Shown: positions 31,844 through 40,533, counted from the stretch's first letter. The stretch: 40,672 nt of DNA from Actinomycetes bacterium (GCA_030426515.1 JAUHYM010000007.1:1-40672); one strand, 5' to 3'. Program-made: numbers and translations. Notes: generated by a model not told the origin, from the letters alone.

Positions 31844-33273
31844 GCGCTGCGGTCGGCCCTCCCTCGGCCCGTGCCATCGCCGCGCTCATCCGGGCGGGGG
31901 AGGTCTCGGCCCGCGAGGTGGTCGACGCGCATCTGGCGCGCATCGCCGAGCGCAACCCGTCGCTGGGTGCGCTCACCGTGGTCTTCGCCGAGCGTGCCCG
32001 CGCGGCCGCCGCAGACGTCGACCGCGCGGCGGCCGCCGGGGAGCCGCTGGGTGTGCTCGCCGGCGTTCCGTTCAGCGTCAAGGAGAACATCGACCTCACC
32101 TGGTCGGCCACGACGCACGGATGGGGGCCCGCCGCCGACGCGGTCCCTGCCGCCGATGCCACCGTGGTGCGGCGGCTGCGTGAGGCCGGCGGCATCCCGA
32201 TCGGTCGGGGGAACATGCCCGACTTCGGCATGCGGTGGGACACCGACAACGATCTGTTCGGTCGCACGCTGAATCCGTGGGACGCGACGCGCACGGTCGG
32301 CGGATCCAGCGGCGGGGACGCGGTCGCCGTCGCGACCGGGATGTCGACCCTGGGGCTCGGCAACGACTTCGGCGGGTCGCTGCGGATTCCGGCCTTCGCG
32401 ACCGGCGTGAGCGGGCTCAAGCCCTCTGCGGGTCGGGTGCCGCGCGCGGCGGTGGGGGCCGACCCGGTGTCGCTGACACTGCAGCAGTGGTCGGTCACCG
32501 GCCCGCTCGCGCGACGCGTCGACGACCTCGCCCTCGCACTCGACGTGCTCTCCGGGCCCGACCCGGCCGATCCGGTCTCACTCCCCCTCGCGGATGCGAG
32601 CCAGGACCTGCCGCGCCGTGTCGCGGTGGTGCGGCCGCCGACGGCGAGCGAGGCCGACGAGGCTGTGCTCGCCGGGGCGGCGCGGGCGCTCTCCGGCGCC
32701 GGCTGGGAGATCGTCGACGCGGAACCCCCGCACCTCGAGGAAGCCGCGGTGCTGTGGCGCAGGCTTGCGTGCACCGACATGCTCCTCGCGCTCGACCCGG
32801 CCGTGCTGGGGGCGGAGCTCGGGCGCTCCGCCGCTCAGTTCCTGCGCGACTCGACCGCTGCCGCCGAGCCCTACGTCGACGCCGCGGACTACGCGGCCGC
32901 GTGGGCGCGGCGGATCGTGATCGCCGCGGCGTGGCGCCGGTTCCAGATCGAGACGCCGATCCTGCTCGGCCCCGTCCTGACCGGAGGCCTCCCGGCCATC
33001 GACTACGACCTCGCCGACCCCGCCGCCGGTCGCAGCGGCGAGGACGCCGCCACCGGGGCCTGGGCCCGTCTCTGGCTGACGGTCACCGCCAACTTCCTCG
33101 GGCTGCCCGCTGTCGCCGTGCCCGCCGGCGCGGGCGACGCGATCCCCTCGGGCGTTCAGCTGATCGGCCCCGCGCACGGCGACCGCTTCGCCCTCGCCGC
33201 CGCCCGCGACCTCGAACGCGCTCAGGACGAGGTGGCACACTGGCGGGAAGGAATCCCGAACAGCAGGAGGTGA
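31840..33273 (+). CDS. Amidase-signature family hydrolase
   Basis: A 477-residue enzyme with the Ser-cisSer-Lys triad of amidase-signature hydrolases: K81 in F-S-V-K-E-N, S156/S157 in G-G-S-S-G-G, and nucleophile S180 in G-N-D-F-G-G-S-L-R-I-P-A. The usual G-S-D-T-G-G-S is D-F-G-G-S here. It could hydrolyse aliphatic or aryl amides; it is too divergent from GatA to act in tRNA amidation, and gatB/gatC are not present. It overlaps gnd upstream by 4 bp and is followed at once by a ribokinase gene. The joint role of these three is unclear; possible amide-linked sugar or nucleoside breakdown. Confidence 0.88.
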   Translation: MSAAVGPPSARAIAALIRAGEVSAREVVDAHLARIAERNPSLGALTVVFAERARAAAADVDRAAAAGEPLGVLAGVPFSVKENIDLTWSATTHGWGPAADAVPAADATVVRRLREAGGIPIGRGNMPDFGMRWDTDNDLFGRTLNPWDATRTVGGSSGGDAVAVATGMSTLGLGNDFGGSLRIPAFATGVSGLKPSAGRVPRAAVGADPVSLTLQQWSVTGPLARRVDDLALALDVLSGPDPADPVSLPLADASQDLPRRVAVVRPPTASEADEAVLAGAARALSGAGWEIVDAEPPHLEEAAVLWRRLACTDMLLALDPAVLGAELGRSAAQFLRDSTAAAEPYVDAADYAAAWARRIVIAAAWRRFQIETPILLGPVLTGGLPAIDYDLADPAAGRSGEDAATGAWARLWLTVTANFLGLPAVAVPAGAGDAIPSGVQLIGPAHGDRFALAAARDLERAQDEVAHWREGIPNSRR

Positions 33274-33278
33274 CCGGG

Positions 33279-34199
33279 ATGCCCGAACTCACCGTGGTCG
33301 GAGCCATCAACCTCGACCTCACCGCGCGCGTCTTCCGCGCACCCGAGCGAGGCGAGACCGTCGCAGACGGCGTCCTCACCCGCCAGCCCGGGGGCAAAGG
33401 AGCGAACCAGGCCGCCGCGGCCGCGCGCCTGGGCGCGACCGTCCGGCTCATCGCGGCCGTCGGCGACGACCCCGACGGTCGCCTCATGCGCGCCGCGCTC
33501 GCCGACGCGGGTGTCGACGTCGCCGGCATCCAGACCGTTCCCGAGGTGACCGGCACCGGGCTGATCGTCGTCGATCGCGAGGGCGAGAACTCGATCGTCG
33601 TGTGCCCCGGCGCCAACGCCGAGATCGACCTCACCGCGGTGATCGTCGACGCGCACACCCCCGTCCTCGCGCAGCTCGAAGTGGACCCCGCCGTCATCGA
33701 GCACGTTGCTCTGGCGACCGACGGCCTCGTCGTGGTGAACGCGGCGCCCGCGCTCCCGGTCTCGCCGCGGCTGGGTGAGCGCGTCGACGTGTGGATCGTG
33801 AACGAGAGCGAGTACACCCAGATGTCGGGGATGCGGGCAGCGCCCCTCGTCGCGCTGACGCTCGGCGCGCAGGGGGCGATCCTCCTCAGCCGCGGCGAGG
33901 AGATCGCGCGGGCCCGGGTGGCGGCATCCGGGGTCGTGAGCACCGTCGGGGCCGGCGATGCGTTCTCGGCTGCGTTCACCGTCGGGCTCCTCGACGCCTT
34001 CGAGGAGACATTGGCCGAGGAGTCGGACATCGTCGCGCGGGTGGGCGTCGACCGGCTCGCCGGCATCCTTCATCGGGCCTGCGAGGTGGGGGCGGCGGCC
34101 GTCGCCGACGAGCGCTCGCAGCCGGGGCTGCAGACGCTGGCCGAGTACCCCACCGAGCGCGCGGGGTCGCCGACGGTGCTCGTCGGCGCCGCCGAGTGA
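33279..34199 (+). CDS. Ribokinase-like sugar kinase (PfkB family)
   Basis: A 306-residue PfkB carbohydrate kinase. It has the G-G-K-G-A-N-Q-A-A sugar-binding motif at 38-46, N-A-A-P-A and V-N-E-S-E near 154 and 174, and the C-terminal signature T-V-G-A-G-D-A-F with catalytic D227. It would phosphorylate ribose or a related pentose to feed the pentose phosphate pathway, fitting the gnd gene two places upstream. AGGAGG lies 8 nt before the ATG at 33279, deciding the start over an in-frame GTG at 33270. The loop after N-E-S-E is shorter than in E. coli RbsK. It ends 4 bp from the convergent nuclease gene. Confidence 0.9.
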   Translation: MPELTVVGAINLDLTARVFRAPERGETVADGVLTRQPGGKGANQAAAAARLGATVRLIAAVGDDPDGRLMRAALADAGVDVAGIQTVPEVTGTGLIVVDREGENSIVVCPGANAEIDLTAVIVDAHTPVLAQLEVDPAVIEHVALATDGLVVVNAAPALPVSPRLGERVDVWIVNESEYTQMSGMRAAPLVALTLGAQGAILLSRGEEIARARVAASGVVSTVGAGDAFSAAFTVGLLDAFEETLAEESDIVARVGVDRLAGILHRACEVGAAAVADERSQPGLQTLAEYPTERAGSPTVLVGAAE

Positions 34200-34203
34200 T
34201 CGC

Positions 34204-36198
34204 CTACTGCCAGAGGTAGGAGTACTTCACGAAGACGTTGGGCGCGATGCCCGCCTCGGTGAGCACTCCCTGGATCGCGGTGAGCATGTACCGCGAGTCC
34301 CATCCCATGTACAGATACGTGCCCTCGTCGAGGGTGTCCCACTGCCCGGTCCACGACATCTCCGGGTAGACCGGGCCGCCCCGGCGCGCCGAGTAGGCGA
34401 TCACGGCGTCGCGCGAGTCCGCCCACAGCCGCTTGAAGACGCGGTTGAACAGATACTTGACGTCGGGCACCTCCCAGTGCTCGTCGACGTATTCGACGTA
34501 GGCGAACTCCTTCTGCCAGCCGCGTGGCCAGCCGCGGCGGGGGATCGCGTCGAGAATCGGCGTGAGGCCGTCGTCGTCGATCTGCAGCTTCCCCTCGCGC
34601 CGCCACGTCTGCAGAAAGGCGTCGGCCAGCCGCGCGGACCGCGCCGAGATCGCGGCGGTGCTCCACCCCGGGACGTCGCCGAGGTCGGCGGTGGCCGCGA
34701 CCGCGCTGCGGGCGTAGACCGCGCGCTTGTCGGGGAACGATGCGTCGAAGACCTGCGCGGCCAGCGGCTCCTCGAGGAGCGCGAGATTGCCGATGGTTCC
34801 CGCCAGAGCGCGGTGCGCGTTCTGCTCGTCGTCGGTGTAGTCGGCCCAGCGCCTGCCATCGCCGCCCGTCCAGTCGTCGGCGGGAGCGAGCGGCACGATG
34901 TGGTCGACATCCATCCCGTCGTCCTCGCGGTCGTCCAGCCGGGCCAGCACGTACGAGGCGTGCGGCAGCTCGCTGTACTTGAGCGCGACCCGCACCCGGT
35001 CGTCCGAGGGGGTGATCCGTGCGATGCCGGCGAACAGCGCATCGACGCCGTCATCGAGGGCACGGCACAGTCGGGCGACGAGTCGATCGTTCGTGACCTG
35101 CACGATCGTGCGACGCAGCAGCAGCGACTGCACCCGCTCGAGGATGTCGACGAGGGTGGGCGTGTCGATGCGCCCGTCTTCCCAGTCGCGGTACACGCGC
35201 ATGATGAGCGGGTACATTCCCCGGCCGAAGGTCCCCAGGTGCCGCAGGTGCCGGGCGAGGTGCGGGTCCGGGCAGCGCGACGGGTCGAGCAGCGTGCCGT
35301 AGACCTCGGCATACCCCCGCCACCGCTCGGCGTTCTCGAGCAGCGTCGCGTGATCGAGGCGGGGGAAGTGCGCACGGAAGGCCTCGTACACGCCGCGGCC
35401 GCCGGCCACCGCGACCTCGCGCCCGCCGGTCATCACCAGGTAGTGGTTCCAGAAGTTCGCGATCTGCTCGCCGGTGTGCTGCTCGATCGGCAGCCAGAAC
35501 TCGTCCTCGATGCGGGTCTGCTCCGCGTGAGAGAGGCCCATGAGCACGTAGTTGTGGATCAGCTCGTGATCACGGAGGGGCTCGCCGGTCGAGTTCAGGC
35601 TCTCGAAGATCTGCTGCGCGTTGGCGCCCGTGCCGAGCGTGATCGCCACGTGCTCGAGTTTGTTCAGCCCGCGCCATACCCGGGCGACCTCGTCGACGCG
35701 CACCTGGCTGCGGAAGAACGCGTAGTTGTCGTCGAAGCGCGAGTCGCGCACCACGTCGCCGCGGGTGTCGCGAACGACCGATTCGAAGACGCTCGCCCAG
35801 GCCCGGTGCGGGCGCAGCTTCGTCTCGGGCGCGCCGGCGCGCGCGTGCAGCAGCACACGCTCCAGCTCGCCCGCCAGGGTCGCATCGTGGTCCTTGACGG
35901 TGTGGAAGAGCGCCGCCACGAGCAGCATCAGCGTCGTGATCCGCTGCTGTCCGTCGATGAGGACCAGTTCGGTCTCCTCGTCGCTCCGGTTCTCTGCCGA
36001 GAGGACCGACCCGATGAAGTGCATCTGGCGATCGTCCAGGTCGCTCACGGCGCGGATGTCGCTGAGCAGCTGCTCGCACCCGCCGATGTCCCACCGGTAC
36101 TGGCGCTGGTAGACCGGCACCACGATGGTCGCATCGGCGGCCGACAGCCAGGCGATCGTGTTGACCGCGGTCGCGTCGATGTTGGTGGCGGTGACCAT
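34204..36198 (-). CDS. GmrSD-like nuclease: DUF262 and DUF1524 in one chain
   Basis: A 664-residue protein joining the two halves of GmrSD type IV restriction enzymes. The DUF262 ParB-like NTPase has V-P-V-Y-Q-R-Q-Y-R-W at 27-36, D-G-Q-Q-R at 82-86 and F-E-S-L-N-S-T-G-E-P-L near 198. The DUF1524 His-Me (HNH) nuclease has V-D-H-I-V-P-L with H433 and G-T-I-G-N-L-A-L-L with N471. A C-terminal extension (about 555-664, Trp/Tyr-rich) is not recognised. Such proteins cut modified phage DNA in relatives; here that is inferred. No other defence gene is near. Minus-strand TAGACT and GAGGGAG precede the ATG at 36198. Confidence 0.88.
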   Translation of the reverse strand: MVTATNIDATAVNTIAWLSAADATIVVPVYQRQYRWDIGGCEQLLSDIRAVSDLDDRQMHFIGSVLSAENRSDEETELVLIDGQQRITTLMLLVAALFHTVKDHDATLAGELERVLLHARAGAPETKLRPHRAWASVFESVVRDTRGDVVRDSRFDDNYAFFRSQVRVDEVARVWRGLNKLEHVAITLGTGANAQQIFESLNSTGEPLRDHELIHNYVLMGLSHAEQTRIEDEFWLPIEQHTGEQIANFWNHYLVMTGGREVAVAGGRGVYEAFRAHFPRLDHATLLENAERWRGYAEVYGTLLDPSRCPDPHLARHLRHLGTFGRGMYPLIMRVYRDWEDGRIDTPTLVDILERVQSLLLRRTIVQVTNDRLVARLCRALDDGVDALFAGIARITPSDDRVRVALKYSELPHASYVLARLDDREDDGMDVDHIVPLAPADDWTGGDGRRWADYTDDEQNAHRALAGTIGNLALLEEPLAAQVFDASFPDKRAVYARSAVAATADLGDVPGWSTAAISARSARLADAFLQTWRREGKLQIDDDGLTPILDAIPRRGWPRGWQKEFAYVEYVDEHWEVPDVKYLFNRVFKRLWADSRDAVIAYSARRGGPVYPEMSWTGQWDTLDEGTYLYMGWDSRYMLTAIQGVLTEAGIAPNVFVKYSYLWQ

Positions 36199-36355
36199 TC
36201 GCGAAGAGCTCCCTCGTTGCCGGGCGTGGGCCGCCGACGAGTCTAGTGAACGTGCCCTGAATACCCAGGGTGCGCCTGCGGCGCGCGAGTAGGCTGGCCC
36301 GAGTTGGGCCTGTAAAAACGCGCTGGTCCAGAATGATCGAAAGGCATGATTCGTC

Positions 36356-37129
36356 ATGGGTTACATCAAGAGCGCCGCTCTCGACGAGACCGGCTTCGTC
36401 GTCCTCGACCCGTACAAGGGTGAGATCGACCCCAAGGAGTGGCTCGACATCGAGTACGTCGACTGGAAGTCGTCGGGCGACACGCGGTTCGCCCCGCTCG
36501 CCTCCGCCAAGGGCGAGATCGAGTGCAACGGGTTCTGGAACCACACTCCGCCCCGCACCGACAAGGACGGCGTCTGGATCGAGTCGCAGACCGCCCTGGC
36601 CCCCACGCTCACCGCGCGGGCGCAGGAGCCGGGGGCGAACGTCGGCCGGTGCCGGATCATCGAGCTGCAGCCGAACTCGTACGCCGACGCGCTGTACAAC
36701 CTGCACCAGGATGACAACAACCGTCTCAACCCGGACGGCACCGGCTGGGTCGTGCGCGGGTTCTTCAACCTCACCGACGACAAGGACAGCTACTTTGTCC
36801 TGCGCGACAACCGCACCGACCCGAGCGTCGAGTACCGGCTCGCGCTGCCGGCGGGTGCGCAGCTGATCGTCGACACGCAGCGCCTCTGGCACGCGGTGCA
36901 CCACACCGGCGACGAGCCGCGCTACAACCTCATCACCTCGTGGGAGTCGGGCCCCGAGCTCGACGCCTACATCGAGAAGTACCACGGCACCTCCTCCGCC
37001 GAGAACTACCCGGTTCCCGAGGACGTCCGCGAGGCCGGCCAGGCCGAGCAGAACCGTCGGGATGCCGCCCGCGCCGCGTACTACGCCGCCAAGGGCCAGA
37101 AGGAGAAGCTCGCGATGAGCGAGGCCTGA
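36356..37129 (+). CDS. Conserved hypothetical protein with a 2OG-Fe(II) oxygenase-like signature
   Basis: A 257-residue cytoplasmic protein. I know similar uncharacterised actinobacterial proteins but no function. It carries an H-x-D (H117-Q-D119 in L-H-Q-D-D-N-N), a distal histidine H179 (R-L-W-H-A-V-H-H) and R189 in E-P-R-Y-N-L-I, which is the iron- and 2-oxoglutarate-binding pattern of jelly-roll oxygenases (R about 10 residues after the distal H). The R-G-F-F-N-L-T and A-L-P-A-G-A-Q-L-I-V strands fit that fold. The tail (about 215-257) is charged and Ala-rich. No membrane segment. A TAGGCT at 36290-36295 may be its promoter; a GAAAGG lies 12 nt before the ATG. Confidence 0.75.
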   Translation: MGYIKSAALDETGFVVLDPYKGEIDPKEWLDIEYVDWKSSGDTRFAPLASAKGEIECNGFWNHTPPRTDKDGVWIESQTALAPTLTARAQEPGANVGRCRIIELQPNSYADALYNLHQDDNNRLNPDGTGWVVRGFFNLTDDKDSYFVLRDNRTDPSVEYRLALPAGAQLIVDTQRLWHAVHHTGDEPRYNLITSWESGPELDAYIEKYHGTSSAENYPVPEDVREAGQAEQNRRDAARAAYYAAKGQKEKLAMSEA

Positions 37130-37137
37130 CCCCAGGT

Positions 37138-37175
37138 CAGCGGGGCCCCGGTCGGTGACGACCGGGGCCCCGCTG
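37138..37175. terminator. Bidirectional terminator
   Basis: A perfect 17-bp stem (37138-37154 with 37159-37175) and the 4-nt loop GTGA, between the hypothetical oxygenase gene and the convergent fusion gene. Confidence 0.85.
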
Positions 37176-37186
37176 CGTGCCGCGGG

Positions 37187-38776
37187 TCAGGGCGCGCGGC
37201 GCAGCAGAACGACCGTGTCGTCGAGCTCGGCGGGCGTGCCGTCGGGCGCGCTCGCGCGGCGGTGACGCACCTCGGCGATGACCGTGGTCCACGTCGTCGG
37301 ATCCAGCGCGAGTCCCGCGAGTTCCCCCTCCGGCGTCGGGAAGTCCGCGTGCGCGTGCGCGTGTGCGGCCCACGGCGGTGCCGCCGCATGCGAGATCACC
37401 AGCAGGTGTCCGCCGGCGGCGACACGGTCCGCGGCCGCACGGAGGATGCGGTGACGGTCGAGCGCGACCGGGGACTGCAGGAAGCTGGCGGTGACCAGAT
37501 CGAACCGCTCCTCGCTGCGCCACGACGAGAGGTCCGCCGCGAGGAACCGCGCGTGCCCGGCCCCCGAGGCCGAGGCGGCCGTGCGCGCTCGCGCGATCGC
37601 GGTCTCCGAGATATCGACGCCAAGCGCCTCCCACCCGTGCGAGGCGAGCCACACGACATCCGCGCCCTCGCCGCAGCCGAGGTCCAGTGCGCGCCCGGGG
37701 CTCGCTCCCGCGCGGGTCAGCTCGGCGACCACCTCCGCCACGGCGCCGTTGGGGTTGCCCGACCACACCCGACCCGACGCCGCGTACCGGTTCTCCCAGA
37801 AGTCCGCCGGCGCGACCTCGGGCCAGCCGTTCCCGTCGCTCGGCGGCGTGGCCGCCGCGCGATCCACGTCCTCGGTCACCAGTGCGCCGTTCGCGGCTGC
37901 GCCCGCCATCGCTCCGGCGCCCATCGAGAGCGGGACGTTCGCCATCGGGCTCACGACGTTCCCCGCGGCCCAGATCCGCGGGTGGCTCGTCCTTCCCGTG
38001 GGATCCGCCGACAGAAAGCGTCCCCACGGTGTGTCGGTGCGTGCGAGGTCGAGACCTGCGAGGAACCCATCGCGGGGTCGAGGCCGGCCCGTCGTGAACA
38101 GTGCGTCGATCGCGACCTCGGTGCCGTCGGCGAGCGCGACGGCGTCGATCGTGTCGAGGTCCTCTCCGGTGATCGCCACCGGAGGGATGTCGATCAGTCG
38201 GGCCCCGCGCGCCTCCAGCCGCGCCCGCACCGCCGGCTCGAGAGGGTCGGCGAGACCGGTGAACACGACGACGTCGCCACTCCACTGACCGACCATCTCG
38301 GCCTGGTGGACGCCGAGTGCCGAGGTCAGCAGCACGCCCAGCGTGAGGTCCTGCACCTCCCACCCGTGGCAGTACGGGCAGTGGAGCACACTGCGACCCC
38401 ACCGCTCGGCCAGCCCCGGCAGGGTGGGCAGGTCATCCACGAGGCCCGTCGCGACGATCAGCGACCGCGTCGACAGGGAGCGCCCGCCCTCCAGACGCAC
38501 GGTCACGGTGGAGGCGGCGTCCTCGACGCTCACAACCTGGTCGTCGGAGGTCTGGACACCGTAGCGCGCCATCTCCTCGCGACCGCGAGCGATCAGTTCG
38601 CCGGGTGGGGTGCCGTCCAGGCCGAGCACGCCGTGCATGTGCGCGGCGAAGCGGTTGCGGGGCTCGCCTGCGTCCAGCACGAGTGTGCGGCGCCGGGCGC
38701 GCCCCAGCATCTGAGCGGCGCTGAGTCCCGCCGTCCCGCCGCCGATCACGATCGCATCCCAGGGTGTCGAGTCCAT
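37187..38776 (-). CDS. Fusion of thioredoxin-reductase-like flavoprotein and SAM methyltransferase
   Basis: A 529-residue fusion. Residues 1-305 form a thioredoxin-reductase-like FAD/NAD(P) enzyme: G-G-G-T-A-G at 12-17, H-C-P-Y-C-H-G-W-E at 132-140 with a C133-P-Y-C136 disulfide motif, and A-A-G-N-V near 270. Residues about 320-529 are a class I methyltransferase, with SAM motif L-D-L-G-C-G-E-G-A-D at 364-373, in the style of TehB/thiopurine methyltransferases (W-E-N-R-Y-A-A-S-G at 327). Substrates are unknown; redox-linked methylation of a small thiol, metalloid or xenobiotic is plausible. GAGGG precedes the ATG. It is divergent from an XRE-cupin regulator with a palindrome at 38808-38821. 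Confidence 0.87.
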   Translation of the reverse strand: MDSTPWDAIVIGGGTAGLSAAQMLGRARRRTLVLDAGEPRNRFAAHMHGVLGLDGTPPGELIARGREEMARYGVQTSDDQVVSVEDAASTVTVRLEGGRSLSTRSLIVATGLVDDLPTLPGLAERWGRSVLHCPYCHGWEVQDLTLGVLLTSALGVHQAEMVGQWSGDVVVFTGLADPLEPAVRARLEARGARLIDIPPVAITGEDLDTIDAVALADGTEVAIDALFTTGRPRPRDGFLAGLDLARTDTPWGRFLSADPTGRTSHPRIWAAGNVVSPMANVPLSMGAGAMAGAAANGALVTEDVDRAAATPPSDGNGWPEVAPADFWENRYAASGRVWSGNPNGAVAEVVAELTRAGASPGRALDLGCGEGADVVWLASHGWEALGVDISETAIARARTAASASGAGHARFLAADLSSWRSEERFDLVTASFLQSPVALDRHRILRAAADRVAAGGHLLVISHAAAPPWAAHAHAHADFPTPEGELAGLALDPTTWTTVIAEVRHRRASAPDGTPAELDDTVVLLRRAP

Positions 38777-38807
38777 TCCCTCAGCGTGCGCCTTGGTCGC
38801 CTGTGTG

Positions 38808-38821
38808 GCAAGCTGGCTTGC
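38808..38821. promoter_or_regulatory. Palindromic operator candidate in the divergent promoter
   Basis: GCAAGC-TG-GCTTGC is a perfect 6-2-6 palindrome midway between the fusion gene and the XRE-cupin gene; TTGC-N7-GCAA overlaps its right side. It is the likely site of the XRE-cupin regulator. Confidence 0.5.
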
Positions 38822-38849
38822 AGAAACAGCAAACCCAGGGAGGTGCCGG

Positions 38850-39422
38850 ATGGCGCACGGACTGGATCAGGTCGGGCCGAGACTGCGCGCCGCACGGGCT
38901 GCGGCGGGGCTCACTCTCGAGGAGGTCGCCGGGCGCGCGGGGATGTCGGTGAGCACACTCTCGCGTCTCGAGTCGGGCAAACGGCAGGCGAGCCTCGAGC
39001 TGCTGGTGCCGCTGGTGCGCCAGCTCGGCATCCGCCTCGACGACCTGGTCCGCGCCGACACGATCGATCCGCGCGTGCGACGACCCGTGCAACGGCGGGA
39101 CGGACTGATCATCGCGCCGCTCGCGCCGGAGGACTCGCCGATCTCGACGTTCAAGATCACCTACCCCCCGGTCGACGACCTTCCCGAGCTGCGGGTGCAC
39201 GACGGCTTCGAGTGGCTGTACGTCCTTCGCGGACGACTCCGCCTGCGGCTCGGCGCGCAGGATCTGGTGCTCTCGCGCGGCGAGGCCGCCGAGTTCGACA
39301 CCACCATCCCGCACGCGATGAGCGCCGCGGGCGCGAAGCCGGTCGAGATCCTGAGCATCTTCAACGCGACCGGCGAGCGCATGCACACCCACGGCGAGCA
39401 CGGCCACCTCGGCGACGTGTGA
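38850..39422 (+). CDS. XRE-family regulator with cupin domain
   Basis: A 190-residue regulator: HTH at about 10-65 (L-R-A-A-R-A-A-A-G-L-T-L-E-E-V-A then S-V-S-T-L-S-R-L-E-S-G-K-R) and a C-terminal cupin (about 105-180) with G-F-E-W-L-Y-V-L-R-G-R-L-R-L and H-A-M-S. This class usually represses a neighbouring transporter or catabolic gene and senses a small metabolite with the cupin. Here the target is probably the divergent oxidoreductase-methyltransferase fusion. GGGAGG lies just upstream of the ATG at 38850. It converges with a luciferase-like gene. Confidence 0.9.
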   Translation: MAHGLDQVGPRLRAARAAAGLTLEEVAGRAGMSVSTLSRLESGKRQASLELLVPLVRQLGIRLDDLVRADTIDPRVRRPVQRRDGLIIAPLAPEDSPISTFKITYPPVDDLPELRVHDGFEWLYVLRGRLRLRLGAQDLVLSRGEAAEFDTTIPHAMSAAGAKPVEILSIFNATGERMHTHGEHGHLGDV

Positions 39423-39473
39423 CCGTGCCGCGCCCGCAGGAGCGAAACCACACCGGTCGAACGACGGGAGGTG

Positions 39474-39510
39474 GCGGATGCCGCCGGGCTGTCTAGCCCG
39501 CGGCGTCCGC
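39474..39510. terminator. Terminator between the XRE-cupin and luciferase-like genes
   Basis: GCGGATGCCGCCGGGCT pairs with AGCCCGCGGCGTCCGC with one mismatch and one bulge around the loop GTCT. The convergent luciferase-like gene ends inside it (stop at 39495-39493). Confidence 0.7.
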
Positions 39511-40533
39511 CCGGGTGCTCTTCCAGCCCAGCTCGGGCGCCACGTACTTCGCGAACGACTCGACCAGCCGCAGGTTGAACTCCACGCCCAGCTGGGACGG
39601 GATCGTCAGCATGAGCGTGTCCGCGCTGGCGATCGCGGCATCCTCCTTCAGCTGCTCGACGAGCACGTCGGGCGCTGCGGCATAGGTCTTGCCGAAGGTC
39701 GAGCGGAAGCCGTCGATGTAGCCGATGCCGTCGGACTCCTGCGAGCGACCGAAGGAGAGCTCGTCCTCGGCCGTCGTGATCGGGAAGATCGAGCGGCTCA
39801 CCGACACCCGGGGCGTGCCGGGGTGACCGGCGTCTCGCCAGGCGTCGCGGAAGGTCTCGATCTGCTGCGCCTGCAGCTCGGCGAAGGGCGTGCCGTCGGC
39901 CTCGGTCAGGAGGGTCGATGACATGAGGTTGACGCCCATGCGCCCCGCCCATGCCGCGGAGTCGGCGTTGCCGGCCCCCCACCAGACGCGCGAGCGCAGA
40001 CCCGGCGAGTGCGGCTCGATGCGCTGGCGCCCATGGCCGCCGCCGAACGGGCTGTTCGGGTCGCGATCGGCCATCCCCTCACCCTCGATCGCGCGCAGGA
40101 ACGTGTCGAAGTGCGCGCGGGCGAGGTCGGCGCCTCGCGGGTCCTGGGCGCCGGTGTACCCGAACGCCTCGTACCCGCGCACGACCGACTCGGGTGAGCC
40201 GCGGCTGACACCGAGCGCCAGGCGGCCGTCGCTGATGAGGTCGACCGCCGCCGCCTCCTCGGCGAGGTAGAGCGGGTTCTCGTAGCGCATGTCGATGACG
40301 CCGGTGCCCATCTCGATGCGCTGGGTGCGCGCCGCGATCGCCGAGAGCAGCGGCATCGGCGACGCCTGCTGCCGGGCGAAGTGGTGCACGCGGAAGTAGA
40401 TGCCGTTGGCGCCGAGGTCATCCATGCCCTGCGCCAGGTCGATGGCCTGCAGCATCGAGTCGCCGGCGGTGAGCTCTAGGCCGCCGCCCAGGGGTCCGTA
40501 GTGTCCGAACGAGAGGGTTCCGAAGCGTTCCAT
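39493..40533 (-). CDS. LLM-class flavin-dependent oxidoreductase
   Basis: A 346-residue luciferase-like TIM-barrel monooxygenase. The pattern F-R-V-H-H-F then A-A-R-T-Q-R-I-E-M-G-T-G-V, Y-E-N-P-L-Y-L-A-E-E-A-A-A-V-D-L-I-S-D-G-R-L and G-V-S-R-G-S-P-E is typical of the Atu2307-like subgroup. It would use FMNH2 or reduced F420; which cannot be told here. The substrate is unknown. The ATG at 40533 has only a weak upstream signal (minus-strand TACCGT at 40551-40546). It stands alone at the right end of the window. Confidence 0.9.
   Translation of the reverse strand: MERFGTLSFGHYGPLGGGLELTAGDSMLQAIDLAQGMDDLGANGIYFRVHHFARQQASPMPLLSAIAARTQRIEMGTGVIDMRYENPLYLAEEAAAVDLISDGRLALGVSRGSPESVVRGYEAFGYTGAQDPRGADLARAHFDTFLRAIEGEGMADRDPNSPFGGGHGRQRIEPHSPGLRSRVWWGAGNADSAAWAGRMGVNLMSSTLLTEADGTPFAELQAQQIETFRDAWRDAGHPGTPRVSVSRSIFPITTAEDELSFGRSQESDGIGYIDGFRSTFGKTYAAAPDVLVEQLKEDAAIASADTLMLTIPSQLGVEFNLRLVESFAKYVAPELGWKSTRADAAG

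Noticed and set aside
34204..36198. Part of a defence island or BREX/Dnd system
   Set aside because: No methyltransferase, BrxC/PglZ, Dnd or Ssp-like gene is within the window.
34204..36357. A longer form of the DUF262 protein starting at 36357
   Set aside because: The added 53 residues resemble no family, cross the TAGACT promoter and run into the divergent gene's leader; the ATG at 36198 has GAGGGAG upstream.
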